A stretch of 64,000 bases of DNA from Microbacterium sp. Leaf320. GTDB taxonomy: Bacteria; Actinomycetota; Actinomycetes; Actinomycetales; Microbacteriaceae. Location of the stretch: NCBI RefSeq assembly GCF_001423485.1, contig NZ_LMOD01000001.1, forward strand, positions 874,617 through 938,616, given 5' to 3'. This document shows, one piece after another, positions 16,930 to 25,335 of this stretch. Every line of letters begins with the position of its first letter. The first letter of the stretch is position 1. The position numbers were made by a program, and so were the translations under genes. The notes below the pieces were generated by a model. That model was not told the DNA's origin. It did no database searches and was given only the letters and a program-made list of their open reading frames with translations.

Positions 16930-19403
16930 GCTCGCCCTCCGAGCGGTACGCGGCAGCGCGCGAGGCCGCGGGACATCCGGCGACCGTCGCGTTCGCCGCG
17001 AGCCAGAAGTTCGCACTCGACCCCTTTCAGATCGAAGGCTGCCACGCGCTCGAAGACGGGAGCAGCGTGCTCGTCGCCGCTCCCACCGGTGCGGGGAAGA
17101 CGATCGTCGGAGAGTTCGCGATCAATCTCGCGATGCAGACCCCCAGCGACAAGGCGTTCTACACGACGCCGATGAAGGCGCTGTCGAACCAGAAGTTCCG
17201 CGAGCTGGTCGACGTGTACGGTCCGGACGAGGTGGGCCTGCTCACGGGCGACACGAACATCAACGGCAATGCGCGGATCGTCGTCATGACGACCGAGGTG
17301 CTGCGCAACATGATCTACGCGGACTCGGCCGCGCTGCGCGATCTCCGCTACGTGGTGATGGACGAGGTCCACTACCTCGCTGATCGCTTCCGCGGCGCGG
17401 TGTGGGAAGAGGTGATCATCCACCTCCCGCAGCATGTGCGGCTGGTATCGCTGAGCGCCACGGTCTCTAACGCTGAGGAGTTCGGCGACTGGCTCGACAC
17501 CGTGCGGGGTGATACCGAGGTGATCGTCTCGGAGATCCGCCCCGTGCCGCTGGAGCAGCACGTGCTGGTGCGCGACGACCTGCTGCCGCTGTTCGACGAT
17601 CGGGCGGGCATCGCCACGGCGCAGGTCAACCAAGAGCTGATGCGCATCCGCTCGTTCACAGGCTCGAACTACGAGAACAATCGTGACGCGCAGTCGTATC
17701 GCAGCAATCGCCATGCCGGAAGGCAGGCTCAGCGCCCGCCGCGGGGCGGACGGCGTCCTGTCCGCGCCTCGAACGTGCGGCGGATCGAACGTATGGATCG
17801 TCCGGACGTGATCCGGCTGCTCGAACGCTCCAACCTTCTTCCGGCGATCTTCTTCATCTTCAGCCGCGTCGGCTGCGATGCCGCCGTCCAGCAGGTCCGG
17901 CGGTCGGGGGTGCGGCTCACGACGACCGAGGAGAAGGCCGAGATCCGCGCGATCGTCGAGGATCGCACCCGCTCCCTGCAGGACGAGGACCTCGGCGTGC
18001 TCGGATACTGGGACTGGCTGGAGAACCTCGAGCGGGGCGTCGCCGCCCACCACGCAGGTCTCCTGCCGGCATTCAAGGAGGTCGTCGAGGAGCTCTACAA
18101 GCGCAAGCTCGTCAAGGTCGTCTTCGCGACCGAGACCCTTGCGCTCGGCATCAACATGCCCGCGCGCACGGTCGTGCTCGAGAAGATGGAGAAGTTCAAC
18201 GGTGAGGCGCGAGTCGCCATCACCTCCGGCGAGTACACCCAGCTGACCGGGCGCGCAGGCCGCCGCGGCATCGACGTCGAGGGGCACGCGGTCGTGCAGT
18301 GGACCGAGGGGATGGACCCGCAGGCTGTCGCTGCGCTCGCCTCGCGACGCACCTATCCACTGAACTCCAGCTTCCGGCCGACGTACAACATGGCCGTGAA
18401 CCTGATCGACCTGTTCGGCAAGGCGCGCGCCCGTGAGGTGCTCGAGTCGTCGTTCGCGCAGTTCCAGGCCGATCGGGCCGTCGTGGGACTCGCGCGCCAG
18501 GTCCGCGAGGCCGAAGAGTCGCTCGAGGGGTACAAGGCGGCCATGGTCTGCGATCACGGCGACTTCCTCGATTACGCCTCCATCCGGCGCGAGCTCAGCG
18601 ACCTCGAGAAGAAGAACCGACAGGATTCGAATGCGCCCCGCGCTTCGCGGGACAAGCGGATGAAGCAGATCCAGAGTCTGCGCACCCGCATGCAGCGGCA
18701 CGGATGCCATCGCTGCCCCGACCGCGAGGCGCACGCGCGCTGGGCTGAGCGGTACTGGAAGCTGAAGCGGCAGAACGACCGCATCCGTCGGCAGATCGAG
18801 ACCAGGACCGGAACGGTCGCGCGGGTCTTCGACCGTGTGGTCGAGGTGCTCGAGACGCTCGATTATCTCCACCGCGACGGCGACGACGTGACGACTCTCA
18901 CGGACTCCGGGCGCACGATGCGCCGGATCTACGGTGAACGTGACCTGCTCGTCGCCGAGTCGCTGCGGCAGGGACTCTGGAACGGTCTCGATGCGCCCTC
19001 ACTCGCAGCCATGGCCTGCTGCCTCGTGTACGAACCGCGCAGGGACGAGGCGAACTCGGGCGAGAGGGATCTGCCGCGCGGTGCGTTCCGAGCCGCGTAC
19101 GAGAAGACGACGACGCTGTGGGCGGAGCTCGACGACCTCGAGAAGGATCATCATCTGCCCGGCAGCGAACCTCTCGCGGCCGGCCTCGCAGGTGCCATGC
19201 ACTCGTGGGCGCGGGGTGGGATGCTCGATCGCGTCCTGATCGACGCCGACATGGCGGCGGGTGACTTCGTCCGCTGGGCGAAGCAGACCATCGATCTGCT
19301 CGACCAGCTGTCGATCGTCGCGGAGGACGGCGCGCTCGCTCGCAATGCGCGAGTCGCACTCGACGGCGTGCGCCGTGGCATCGTCGCCTATTCGTCGATG
19401 TGA
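16926..19403 (+). CDS. helY: Ski2/Mtr4-like DEAD/DEAH RNA helicase HelY
   Basis: The product is 825 residues. Helicase motifs: Walker A APTGAGKT (about 52-59), TTPMKALSNQKF (Ia), MDEVHYLADR (II), LSATVSNAEEF (III), then VFATETLALGINMPARTVVL (V) and QLTGRAGRRGIDVEGHAV (VI). An insert of about 60 residues with a basic RQAQRPPRGGRR stretch lies between domains. The C-terminal half has a helical DSHCT-like domain and CHRCPDREAH. Actinobacterial HelY sits after tatAC in the same order; its relatives unwind structured RNA for decay or processing. It overlaps lnt by GTGA. Confidence 0.9.
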   Translation: MSSPSERYAAAREAAGHPATVAFAASQKFALDPFQIEGCHALEDGSSVLVAAPTGAGKTIVGEFAINLAMQTPSDKAFYTTPMKALSNQKFRELVDVYGPDEVGLLTGDTNINGNARIVVMTTEVLRNMIYADSAALRDLRYVVMDEVHYLADRFRGAVWEEVIIHLPQHVRLVSLSATVSNAEEFGDWLDTVRGDTEVIVSEIRPVPLEQHVLVRDDLLPLFDDRAGIATAQVNQELMRIRSFTGSNYENNRDAQSYRSNRHAGRQAQRPPRGGRRPVRASNVRRIERMDRPDVIRLLERSNLLPAIFFIFSRVGCDAAVQQVRRSGVRLTTTEEKAEIRAIVEDRTRSLQDEDLGVLGYWDWLENLERGVAAHHAGLLPAFKEVVEELYKRKLVKVVFATETLALGINMPARTVVLEKMEKFNGEARVAITSGEYTQLTGRAGRRGIDVEGHAVVQWTEGMDPQAVAALASRRTYPLNSSFRPTYNMAVNLIDLFGKARAREVLESSFAQFQADRAVVGLARQVREAEESLEGYKAAMVCDHGDFLDYASIRRELSDLEKKNRQDSNAPRASRDKRMKQIQSLRTRMQRHGCHRCPDREAHARWAERYWKLKRQNDRIRRQIETRTGTVARVFDRVVEVLETLDYLHRDGDDVTTLTDSGRTMRRIYGERDLLVAESLRQGLWNGLDAPSLAAMACCLVYEPRRDEANSGERDLPRGAFRAAYEKTTTLWAELDDLEKDHHLPGSEPLAAGLAGAMHSWARGGMLDRVLIDADMAAGDFVRWAKQTIDLLDQLSIVAEDGALARNARVALDGVRRGIVAYSSM

Positions 19404-20938
19404 GAATGGGACGGATGTCTGAACCCCGCGCGCGACAGCGCCCTCTTCTGCCGCTCTCGCTCGCCCTCCCCGCCGCGGCGATGGCCGCCCTCCTCATGGA
19501 TCTCTCGTATCCTGACGCCGCGGTGTGGGCGCTCGCCTTCCCCGCGACTGCGCTGCTGCTCGTCGCTCTGATCGGCCGGCGCGCCGGAGGAGCGCTGCTG
19601 GTGGGTGCTGTCTACGGCATCCTCTTCTTCGCTCTTCTCGTGTCATGGACCTCGCGCTACCTCGGCCCGGTGCCGTGGGCGGCCCTGAGCATCCTCGAAG
19701 GTGCACTCACGGCGCTGGCGCTGATCCTCATCACCCTCGCGTACCGGTGGATCCCGAAGGCGTTCTCCGGGCGCTGGGCGCGTCTTCTGCTGCTCCCCGC
19801 GGTGGTCGCCGCCCTCTGGGTCGGGCGCGAACTCTTCGTGGGCTCGTGGCCCTACGGCGGCTTCCCCTGGGCTCGCCTCGGCATGACCCAGGCGGAGAGC
19901 CCTCTGGCGCCCGTGACCTCCTGGATCGGCGTGAGCGGACTCAGCTTCCTGATGGTGTTCCTCGTCGCTTCGGCGATCGAAGTAGTGCGCACACGGGAGT
20001 GGAGACGCCCGACCGCACTGATCGCCCCGGTTCTGGTGACGATCGTGCTCCTCGTCACGCCGCTCTTCCCGACGACCGTCAGCGGCGAGATGCGCATCGC
20101 CGCAGTGCAGGGCAACGGCCCGAGCGGCTACTTCGACGAGCGCGAGCAGTACTCCATCGTCCAGGCGCAGACCGATGCGACAGCACCGCTGTACGGAGAG
20201 GATGCGGATCTCGTGGTGTGGCCGGAAGGATCACTCGACTACGACCCGTTCCAGTCCGATGCACTCGCTCGGCGCATGACTCTGGTCGCGACGCGTATGG
20301 GTGCTCCTCTGCTCGCGAACGCCGCGACCGAGCGCGACGGGCTGTACTACAACACGTCCCTGCTCTGGACAGAAGAGGGAACCTCCGAGCAGATCCACGA
20401 CAAGAGGCACCCCGTTCCCTTCGGGGAGTATGTGCCCGACCGAGCCTTCTTCAACGCGCTCGCTCCTGATCTGATCGGTCTCATCCAGCGCGAGTACACC
20501 CCGGGATCGAACCCTCCGGTGGTCGATGTCGACGGCGTGAAGGTCGGACTCGCCATCTGCTTCGACGTCATCTACGACGACGTGATCAATGAGGCGCTCG
20601 GCGCCGGCGCCGAGGTGCTCGTGCTCCAGACGAACAACGCCGACTTCCGCGGCACCGACGAGAACCTTCAGCAGCTCTCATTCGCTCGCATGCGTGCGAT
20701 CGAGACGGGCCGCAGCGTGGTCAACATCTCGACCGTGGGGACCAGCCAGATCATCCGCCCGGACGGTTCCACCGTCTCGAGCCTGGATGCGGGAAAGGCC
20801 GGAGCGCTGCTCGAGGATGTCGAGCTGCGCTCCGGCCTCACAGCGGGAGTGGTTCTCGGCCCCTGGATCCAGCAGATCCTGTTGTGGGGCGGACTGGGCG
20901 CGCTGGCCTTCGGGTGGCTGCGCGCCAGGCGGCGTTAG
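19400..20938 (+). CDS. lnt: apolipoprotein N-acyltransferase Lnt
   Basis: The product is up to 512 residues; GTG 19400 overlaps the helY stop, with ATGs at 19406 and 19415 as alternatives. About six N-terminal membrane helices are followed by an extracellular nitrilase-like domain with the Lnt triad: Glu in WPEGSLDYD, Lys in DKRHPVPFGEYVP, Cys in ICFDVIYDD. A last membrane helix and RARRR end the protein. It transfers the third acyl chain to the N-terminal Cys of lipoproteins, after Lgt and signal peptidase II. It converges on rbpA with a four-base overlap of stops. Confidence 0.92.
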   Translation: MRMGRMSEPRARQRPLLPLSLALPAAAMAALLMDLSYPDAAVWALAFPATALLLVALIGRRAGGALLVGAVYGILFFALLVSWTSRYLGPVPWAALSILEGALTALALILITLAYRWIPKAFSGRWARLLLLPAVVAALWVGRELFVGSWPYGGFPWARLGMTQAESPLAPVTSWIGVSGLSFLMVFLVASAIEVVRTREWRRPTALIAPVLVTIVLLVTPLFPTTVSGEMRIAAVQGNGPSGYFDEREQYSIVQAQTDATAPLYGEDADLVVWPEGSLDYDPFQSDALARRMTLVATRMGAPLLANAATERDGLYYNTSLLWTEEGTSEQIHDKRHPVPFGEYVPDRAFFNALAPDLIGLIQREYTPGSNPPVVDVDGVKVGLAICFDVIYDDVINEALGAGAEVLVLQTNNADFRGTDENLQQLSFARMRAIETGRSVVNISTVGTSQIIRPDGSTVSSLDAGKAGALLEDVELRSGLTAGVVLGPWIQQILLWGGLGALAFGWLRARRR

Positions 20939-21318
20939 GCGCCGATCTTCTCGCGGGTCGGGTCTTCGCCGGCGCCGCGGCGGGCGCGGATGAATGCGAG
21001 ACGCTCTTCGAGGAGCTCCTCGAGCTCGGCGCGCGTGCGTCGCTCCATCAGCATGTCCCAGTGCGTGCGTGCGGCCTTCTCGTCGCTCGCGTCGAGCGTG
21101 ACGGCCTGGCCGTCGACGTTCAGACGGGCGTCAGCGCCACAGGCGCGGCATTCCCAGGTCTGAGGCGGCTCGGCGTCCGCCGCGAACATCAGGTTCGTGA
21201 CATGGCCGCAGGCGTCACAGGTATAGGTGGTTTCACGGCGCTCCATGAAAACGACGCCCTCTTCGCTCTGTAGGCTCTGGGCGCCGAGTCGGATGCCGCG
21301 TAGGCTGCGATCTGCCAT
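20935..21318 (-). CDS. rbpA: RNA polymerase-binding protein RbpA
   Basis: The product is 127 residues. N-terminal MADRSLRGIRLGAQSLQSEE, a beta-barrel core with zinc-ligand pairs CDACGH and CRACGA, and a C-terminal sigma-interaction helix (THWDMLMERRTRAELEELLEE) match actinobacterial RbpA. It binds RNA polymerase and the principal sigma factor, stabilising open complexes, and is specific to Actinobacteria. Upstream on the minus strand there is AGAGGACC before the ATG and a TATACC-like -10. Its 3' end overlaps lnt. Confidence 0.94.
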   Translation of the reverse strand: MADRSLRGIRLGAQSLQSEEGVVFMERRETTYTCDACGHVTNLMFAADAEPPQTWECRACGADARLNVDGQAVTLDASDEKAARTHWDMLMERRTRAELEELLEERLAFIRARRGAGEDPTREKIGA

Positions 21319-21443
21319 TGTGTGGTCCTCTCGTCGCTGTCAGGTATAACGCTCCAGCCTGTGCGCTTCATCCACGCAGCCGGGTTCTCGGTGCTATTCA
21401 CAGCGGAATCCCAGCGCGAGAGCGTATGGGCGGCGTGGCGAGC

Positions 21444-22217
21444 TCAGCGCGCAAGAGTGGCCAGAGCGAGGTCTGCGCGGTCCGACACGACCCCGTCCAC
21501 GCCGAAGGCGACCAGCCGACGCATGTCGTCGGCATCGTTCACCGTCCAGACGTGCACCTCGACGTCGTGGCGGTGCGCTGCCCGGAGCAGGGCGGGCGTG
21601 AGGATCCTGAGTCCCGAATGCCGCTCGGGGATCTGCAGCGCGTCGATGTCCCGCAGCGCGCGAGCGGGGGAGAGGCGGAGCGCGGAGAGCGAGCGGAGCG
21701 CCGCGATCGTGCGGCTGCCGCCGGATGTGGCCGGGCGCAGGGCCGCTCCGGCGCGTAGCGTCGAGGCGATCGCGGCGCGACGGTTCGCATCCGAGAAACT
21801 GGTCACGAGTACTCGGTGCGTGTGGTCGACGAGCAGCGGACCGATGAGGTCCGTGGCTTCCGCGGTCTTGACGTCGATGTTGAAGCGAGACGTCGGAAAG
21901 GACGACAGCGCCTCCGAAACCGTGAGCAGTCCGCCGTGGTCGGCGAAGATGCGCGCGAGCTCGCGAGTGCGCACCTCACGGATCGCGCGAGGGTCGCCGG
22001 TGAGTCGCTCCAGGGTCTCGTCGTGGAAGAGCACGACGTCGCCGTCGGCCGTGACCTGGCAGTCCGTCTCGATGTACTCGGCACCGGCCGCGTGCGCGGC
22101 GGCGAAGGCGGCTGCGGAGTTCTCCCACACACCGGAGTCCCCGCCCGCCGCGGTGACCAGACCACGGTGAGCGAGGACTCGGGGGTGTCGCGCCTTCTCG
22201 AAGTACGGGTGCGTCAC
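21444..22217 (-). CDS. glycerophosphodiester phosphodiesterase family protein
   Basis: The product is 257 residues with a GTG start in a GTGA overlap with the SPFH gene upstream. GDPD motifs: LAHRGL (His), WENS, YIETDCQVTADGDVVLFHDE with the metal-binding Glu/Asp and the second His, then NIDVK and VHVWTVND at the C-terminal half. The TIM-barrel enzyme hydrolyses glycerophosphodiesters to glycerol-3-phosphate and an alcohol. No signal peptide is present, so the pool is cytosolic. It is the last gene of the NfeD-SPFH-GDPD operon, which suggests membrane-lipid turnover. Confidence 0.88.
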   Translation of the reverse strand: MTHPYFEKARHPRVLAHRGLVTAAGGDSGVWENSAAAFAAAHAAGAEYIETDCQVTADGDVVLFHDETLERLTGDPRAIREVRTRELARIFADHGGLLTVSEALSSFPTSRFNIDVKTAEATDLIGPLLVDHTHRVLVTSFSDANRRAAIASTLRAGAALRPATSGGSRTIAALRSLSALRLSPARALRDIDALQIPERHSGLRILTPALLRAAHRHDVEVHVWTVNDADDMRRLVAFGVDGVVSDRADLALATLAR

Positions 22218-23140
22218 GCGCCCGGATAGTTCGTCGGAGGCTGCCCGGGCTTCGGCGTGAAGGCACTGCCGATTCCCTTGAGCGCCTCGGTCAACTCGCT
22301 CGGGATGATCCAGAGCTTGTTCGACTGTCCTTCGCTGATCTTCGGAAGCATCTGGAGATACTGGTACGCGAGCAGCTTGTCGTCCGGCTCACCCTGATGG
22401 ATGGCGGTGAAGACGTTCTGGATCGCCTCGGCCTCACCCTGTGCGCGAAGCACCGCGGCCTGCTTGTCACCCTCTGCACGCAGGATCTCGGCCTGACGTG
22501 CGCCCTCGGCCTCGAGGATCGCGGACTGCTTCGTACCCTCTGCCGTGAGGATCGCGGCACGACGGTCACGCTCTGCGCGCATCTGCTTCTCCATCGAGTC
22601 CTGGATGGAGATGGGCGGGTCGATCGCCTTCAGCTCGACACGGCCCACGCGGATGCCCCACTTGCCGGTCGCCTCGTCGAGCACGACACGCAGCTGCCCG
22701 TTGATGTTGTCGCGGCTGGTGAGCGCCTCTTCGAGGTTCAGACCACCGACGACATTGCGGAGCGTGGTCGTGGTGAGCTGCTCGACGGCACCGAGGTAGT
22801 TCGCGATCTCGTACGTCGCGGCGCGGGCATCGGTCACCTGGAAGTACACCACCGTGTCGATCGAGACGACGAGGTTGTCCTCGGTGATGACGGGCTGCGG
22901 CGGGAACGAGACGACCTGCTCGCGCATGTCGATGAGCGGACGGAGGCGATCGATGAACGGCACCAGGATGTTGAGACCGGGCATGAGGGTCTTGTGGTAG
23001 CGGCCGAGCCGCTCGACCACGCCGGCTGTCGCCTGCGGAATGATGCGGATGGCTCGCGCCAGTGTGACCACCACGAAGATGATGATCGCGATCACGAGGA
23101 TCCACAGGATCGCGGTCGGGATGAACGAGGAATCGTTCAC
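22214..23140 (-). CDS. SPFH/band 7 (stomatin, QmcA-like) membrane protein
   Basis: The product is 308 residues, GTG start behind GGAGAG. One N-terminal membrane helix (about 9-31), then the SPFH domain (IIPQATAGVVERLGRYHKTL, LVPFIDRLRPLIDMREQVVS). Residues about 190-245 form a helical stalk of roughly ten-residue repeats in A-I/V-L-x-A-E/Q-G-x-K/R/E-Q/A, such as TAEGTKQSAIL, EAEGARQAEIL and RAEGDKQAAVL. Such proteins make large ring assemblies at lipid microdomains. It is paired with NfeD upstream (14 bases), a standard partner, and with a phosphodiesterase downstream. Confidence 0.9.
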   Translation of the reverse strand: MNDSSFIPTAILWILVIAIIIFVVVTLARAIRIIPQATAGVVERLGRYHKTLMPGLNILVPFIDRLRPLIDMREQVVSFPPQPVITEDNLVVSIDTVVYFQVTDARAATYEIANYLGAVEQLTTTTLRNVVGGLNLEEALTSRDNINGQLRVVLDEATGKWGIRVGRVELKAIDPPISIQDSMEKQMRAERDRRAAILTAEGTKQSAILEAEGARQAEILRAEGDKQAAVLRAQGEAEAIQNVFTAIHQGEPDDKLLAYQYLQMLPKISEGQSNKLWIIPSELTEALKGIGSAFTPKPGQPPTNYPGA

Positions 23141-23153
23141 GGAACTCTCCTAA

Positions 23154-23627
23154 CTAGTCGTTGACGGGACGGACGATGGCGGTGGCTCCGTTGATCGCGG
23201 TGATCGCTACGGGGGAGCCCTGGGGGATGGCGACGACCGAGCCCGATCGTGCAGTCCAGGTGTCGCCGTTGCTGAGCTTCACCTGGCCGGAGATCTGGGT
23301 GACGTCCTGCAGGGCTATGCCCCGGAGATCGAGCAGAGCATCGACGTTCGACTTGGTGGGGTCTTCGCCGCGCCGCAGGCGCCTCAGCAGAGGAGGACGG
23401 AGGAAGAGGATGAAAGCCGCCGCGGCCACTGCTGCGATGATCGCCTGCGCCCAGACCGGGAGGCCCACGAGATCCGTCACGAGTCCGACTGTGCTGCCGA
23501 AGCTGAGCATCAGGAACGTGAAATCGAGGGTGAGCATCTCGATCACGAGGAACAGTGCGATGAGGACCAGCCAGCCGATCCATGCCCAGTTCTCGACCAG
23601 ATCGATGAAAACGGGGAAGTTGTCCAT
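23154..23627 (-). CDS. NfeD-family membrane protein
   Basis: The product is 157 residues: two to three membrane helices in the first 80 residues (AWIGWLVLIALFLVIEMLTL, then VWAQAIIAAVAAAAFILFLR), then a C-terminal OB fold (about 95-157) with GIALQDVTQISGQVKLSNGD and ending INGATAIVRPVND. This short NfeD type lacks the ClpP-like protease domain. NfeD assists band 7 partners, here the next gene. SD AAAGGAGG precedes the ATG; a TAGGTT hexamer at 23646-23651 is a likely -10. Confidence 0.88.
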   Translation of the reverse strand: MDNFPVFIDLVENWAWIGWLVLIALFLVIEMLTLDFTFLMLSFGSTVGLVTDLVGLPVWAQAIIAAVAAAAFILFLRPPLLRRLRRGEDPTKSNVDALLDLRGIALQDVTQISGQVKLSNGDTWTARSGSVVAIPQGSPVAITAINGATAIVRPVND

Positions 23628-23645
23628 GCGGCCTCCTTTGCGGTC

Positions 23646-23651
23646 AACCTA
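23646..23651 (-). promoter_or_regulatory. -10 hexamer of the NfeD-SPFH-GDPD operon
   Basis: TAGGTT on the minus strand, 18 bases before the ATG at 23627 with AAAGGAGG between. It faces the SDR promoter 45 bases away. Confidence 0.45.
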
Positions 23652-23695
23652 TCACGGGGTCCCGCCGCGCTTCGGGTGCCCCAGTGCCCGCTTGG

Positions 23696-23701
23696 TAGTC
23701 T
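23696..23701 (+). promoter_or_regulatory. -10 hexamer of the SDR gene
   Basis: TAGTCT followed by a leader of about 40 bases ending CAAGGAGTCACC before the GTG at 23748. Confidence 0.45.
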
Positions 23702-23747
23702 GGAACGGCCGTGCGATCACGGCGATCCGCGCATTCAAGGAGTCACC

Positions 23748-24512
23748 GTGACCGACGTTCTTCCCGCAGGTTCCCTCGACGGCAAGGTCGCCCTTGTCAC
23801 AGGCTCGTCCCGGGGCATCGGCGCCGACACGGTCCGCTACCTCGCCGAGGCCGGCGCGGACGTCGTCATCAACTTCCGAAACAAGGCGCCTCGTGCCGAG
23901 AAGCTCGCCACGCAGCTGCGCGAGCTCGGCCGCCGTGTGCTCGTCGTCGGCGCTGACCTGACCGACCCGGCATCGGTCGGCGAGATGTTCGACGCCGTGA
24001 AGGCCGAGTTCGGTCGCCTGGACGTGCTGGTGCTCAACGCCTCCGGCGGCATGGAGTCGGGCATGGCCGAGGACTACGCGCTGCTTCTGAACCGCGACGC
24101 GCAGCTCAGCGTGCTCGATGAGGCCACCCCTCTGCTCAGCGACGACGCGCGCGTCGTCTTCGTGACCAGCCACCAGGCGCACTTCATTCGTACGACGCCC
24201 ACGATGCCCGAGTACGAGCCGGTGGCGCTGTCGAAGCGCGCGGGCGAGGACGCCCTCCGCGAGCGCATCCCCGGCCTCGCCGAGAAGGGGGTCGGCTTCA
24301 CCGTCGTCTCCGGCGACATGATCGAGGGCACCATCACCGCCACGCTGCTCGAGCGCGCGAACCCCGGCGCCATCGCGGAACGCCGCGAGTCGGCAGGCAA
24401 GCTCTACAACGTCTCGGAGTTCGCCGCAGAGGTCGCTCGTGCCGCGGTCGACGCCGTGCCGGCCGACAACACGCGTCTCGTGGGCGATGTGAGCGCGTTC
24501 GCCACCGAGTGA
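23748..24512 (+). CDS. short-chain dehydrogenase/reductase
   Basis: The product is 254 residues, GTG start behind CAAGGAG. The Rossmann motif TGSSRGIG (about residues 20-27) and NASGG near residue 88 mark an SDR that binds NAD(P)(H). The usual YxxxK catalytic pair is not in canonical spacing: the segment reads PEYEPVALSKRAGEDALR, with Lys seven residues after Tyr. The Ser is probably in FVTSHQAH. It may be a divergent active site or a non-catalytic member. It is transcribed alone and ends at a strong bidirectional terminator. Confidence 0.82.
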   Translation: MTDVLPAGSLDGKVALVTGSSRGIGADTVRYLAEAGADVVINFRNKAPRAEKLATQLRELGRRVLVVGADLTDPASVGEMFDAVKAEFGRLDVLVLNASGGMESGMAEDYALLLNRDAQLSVLDEATPLLSDDARVVFVTSHQAHFIRTTPTMPEYEPVALSKRAGEDALRERIPGLAEKGVGFTVVSGDMIEGTITATLLERANPGAIAERRESAGKLYNVSEFAAEVARAAVDAVPADNTRLVGDVSAFATE

Positions 24513-24542
24513 TCTGCGTCGGCTCCGAGTGATCGGAGCGAA

Positions 24543-24584
24543 CGAGAAGAGGGCCCCGTCCGAGTGGACGGGACCCTCTTCTCG
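24543..24584. terminator. bidirectional terminator between the SDR and HdeD-like genes
   Basis: A 19-base stem with one C/A mismatch (24543-24561 against 24566-24584) and a four-base GAGT loop. The stem edges are AGAAGAGGG/CCCTCTTCT, which leave a T-rich strand in both directions. It separates convergent genes. Confidence 0.85.
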
Positions 24585-24596
24585 TGCCTGGATGCG

Positions 24597-25196
24597 TCAG
24601 CGGACGGCGTCGGACTCGACCGAGGCCACGAAGCCCTTCGCGTCCTTGCCGAGCGTGATCGCTCGAACGATCTGCACGATGCCGAGCACGACGAGCGAGA
24701 TGCCGAGCACCAGCCACAGCACGGCGGCCGCATACAGCGGCGAGAAGAGCACCACGATTCCGGCGACGATGCTGAGCAGCGCGTAGAGGAGCGTCCAGAC
24801 GCGCGAGCCGTCCTGTCCAAGCAGTGACAGGGCGACCACTCCGTCGACGATCCAGCTGATGCCGATGAAGATCACGACGACGAGGGCGAGGGTCGCCGCA
24901 GCGACACCCAGGTTCGCGAATGCGATGACACCAGCGACGATATAGACCAGGCCGAGGACGATGTGTCCGACACGGGCCCAGCCGCCCTTCACCCGGGAGA
25001 AGATGCCGAGGCCGATGTAGACGAGGCCGGCGACCACGAGATAGGACGCGAAGATGCCCGTGACGATCACGGCGGACTTGACCGGCCAGACGAGCAGGAC
25101 GATGCCCGCGATCAGGGCGATGACGCCCGAGACCGCGAGAACGATGCGGATCGATTTGAACAGTGACTTCGCTTCGGTAGCGAGTGGATCAGACAT
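24597..25196 (-). CDS. HdeD-like (DUF308) membrane protein
   Basis: The product is 199 residues from ATG 25196 behind AGAAAGG; a longer frame upstream has no ribosome site. Six hydrophobic segments are seen in three pairs: IVLAVSGVIALIAGIVLLVW, VIVTGIFASYLVVAGLVYIG, IVLGLVYIVAGVIAFANLGV, LVVVIFIGISWIVDGVVALS, YALLSIVAGIVVLFSPLYAA and LWLVLGISLVVLGIVQIVRA. This is the DUF308 repeat of E. coli HdeD, an acid-stress membrane protein of unknown mechanism. A TACTCT hexamer about 40 bases upstream is a candidate -10. Confidence 0.82.
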   Translation of the reverse strand: MSDPLATEAKSLFKSIRIVLAVSGVIALIAGIVLLVWPVKSAVIVTGIFASYLVVAGLVYIGLGIFSRVKGGWARVGHIVLGLVYIVAGVIAFANLGVAAATLALVVVIFIGISWIVDGVVALSLLGQDGSRVWTLLYALLSIVAGIVVLFSPLYAAAVLWLVLGISLVVLGIVQIVRAITLGKDAKGFVASVESDAVR

Positions 25197-25323
25197 GGTT
25201 GGGGACCCTTTCTGAGAAATCCCTGTGAGGGATGCTGCCAGAGTAGCGCTGTCCGAGCCCGAAGTGGGGGAGGGCAGTATCGATATGTCGCACGTCTTCA
25301 CAGTGCGACCCCGAGGGTCATGG

Positions 25324-25329
25324 CAAAAT
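25324..25329 (+). promoter_or_regulatory. possible -10, leaderless start of the AraC-type regulator
   Basis: CAAAAT lies six bases before the GTG at 25336. It fits only the nAnnnT core. Confidence 0.35.
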
Positions 25330-25335
25330 CTAGTC

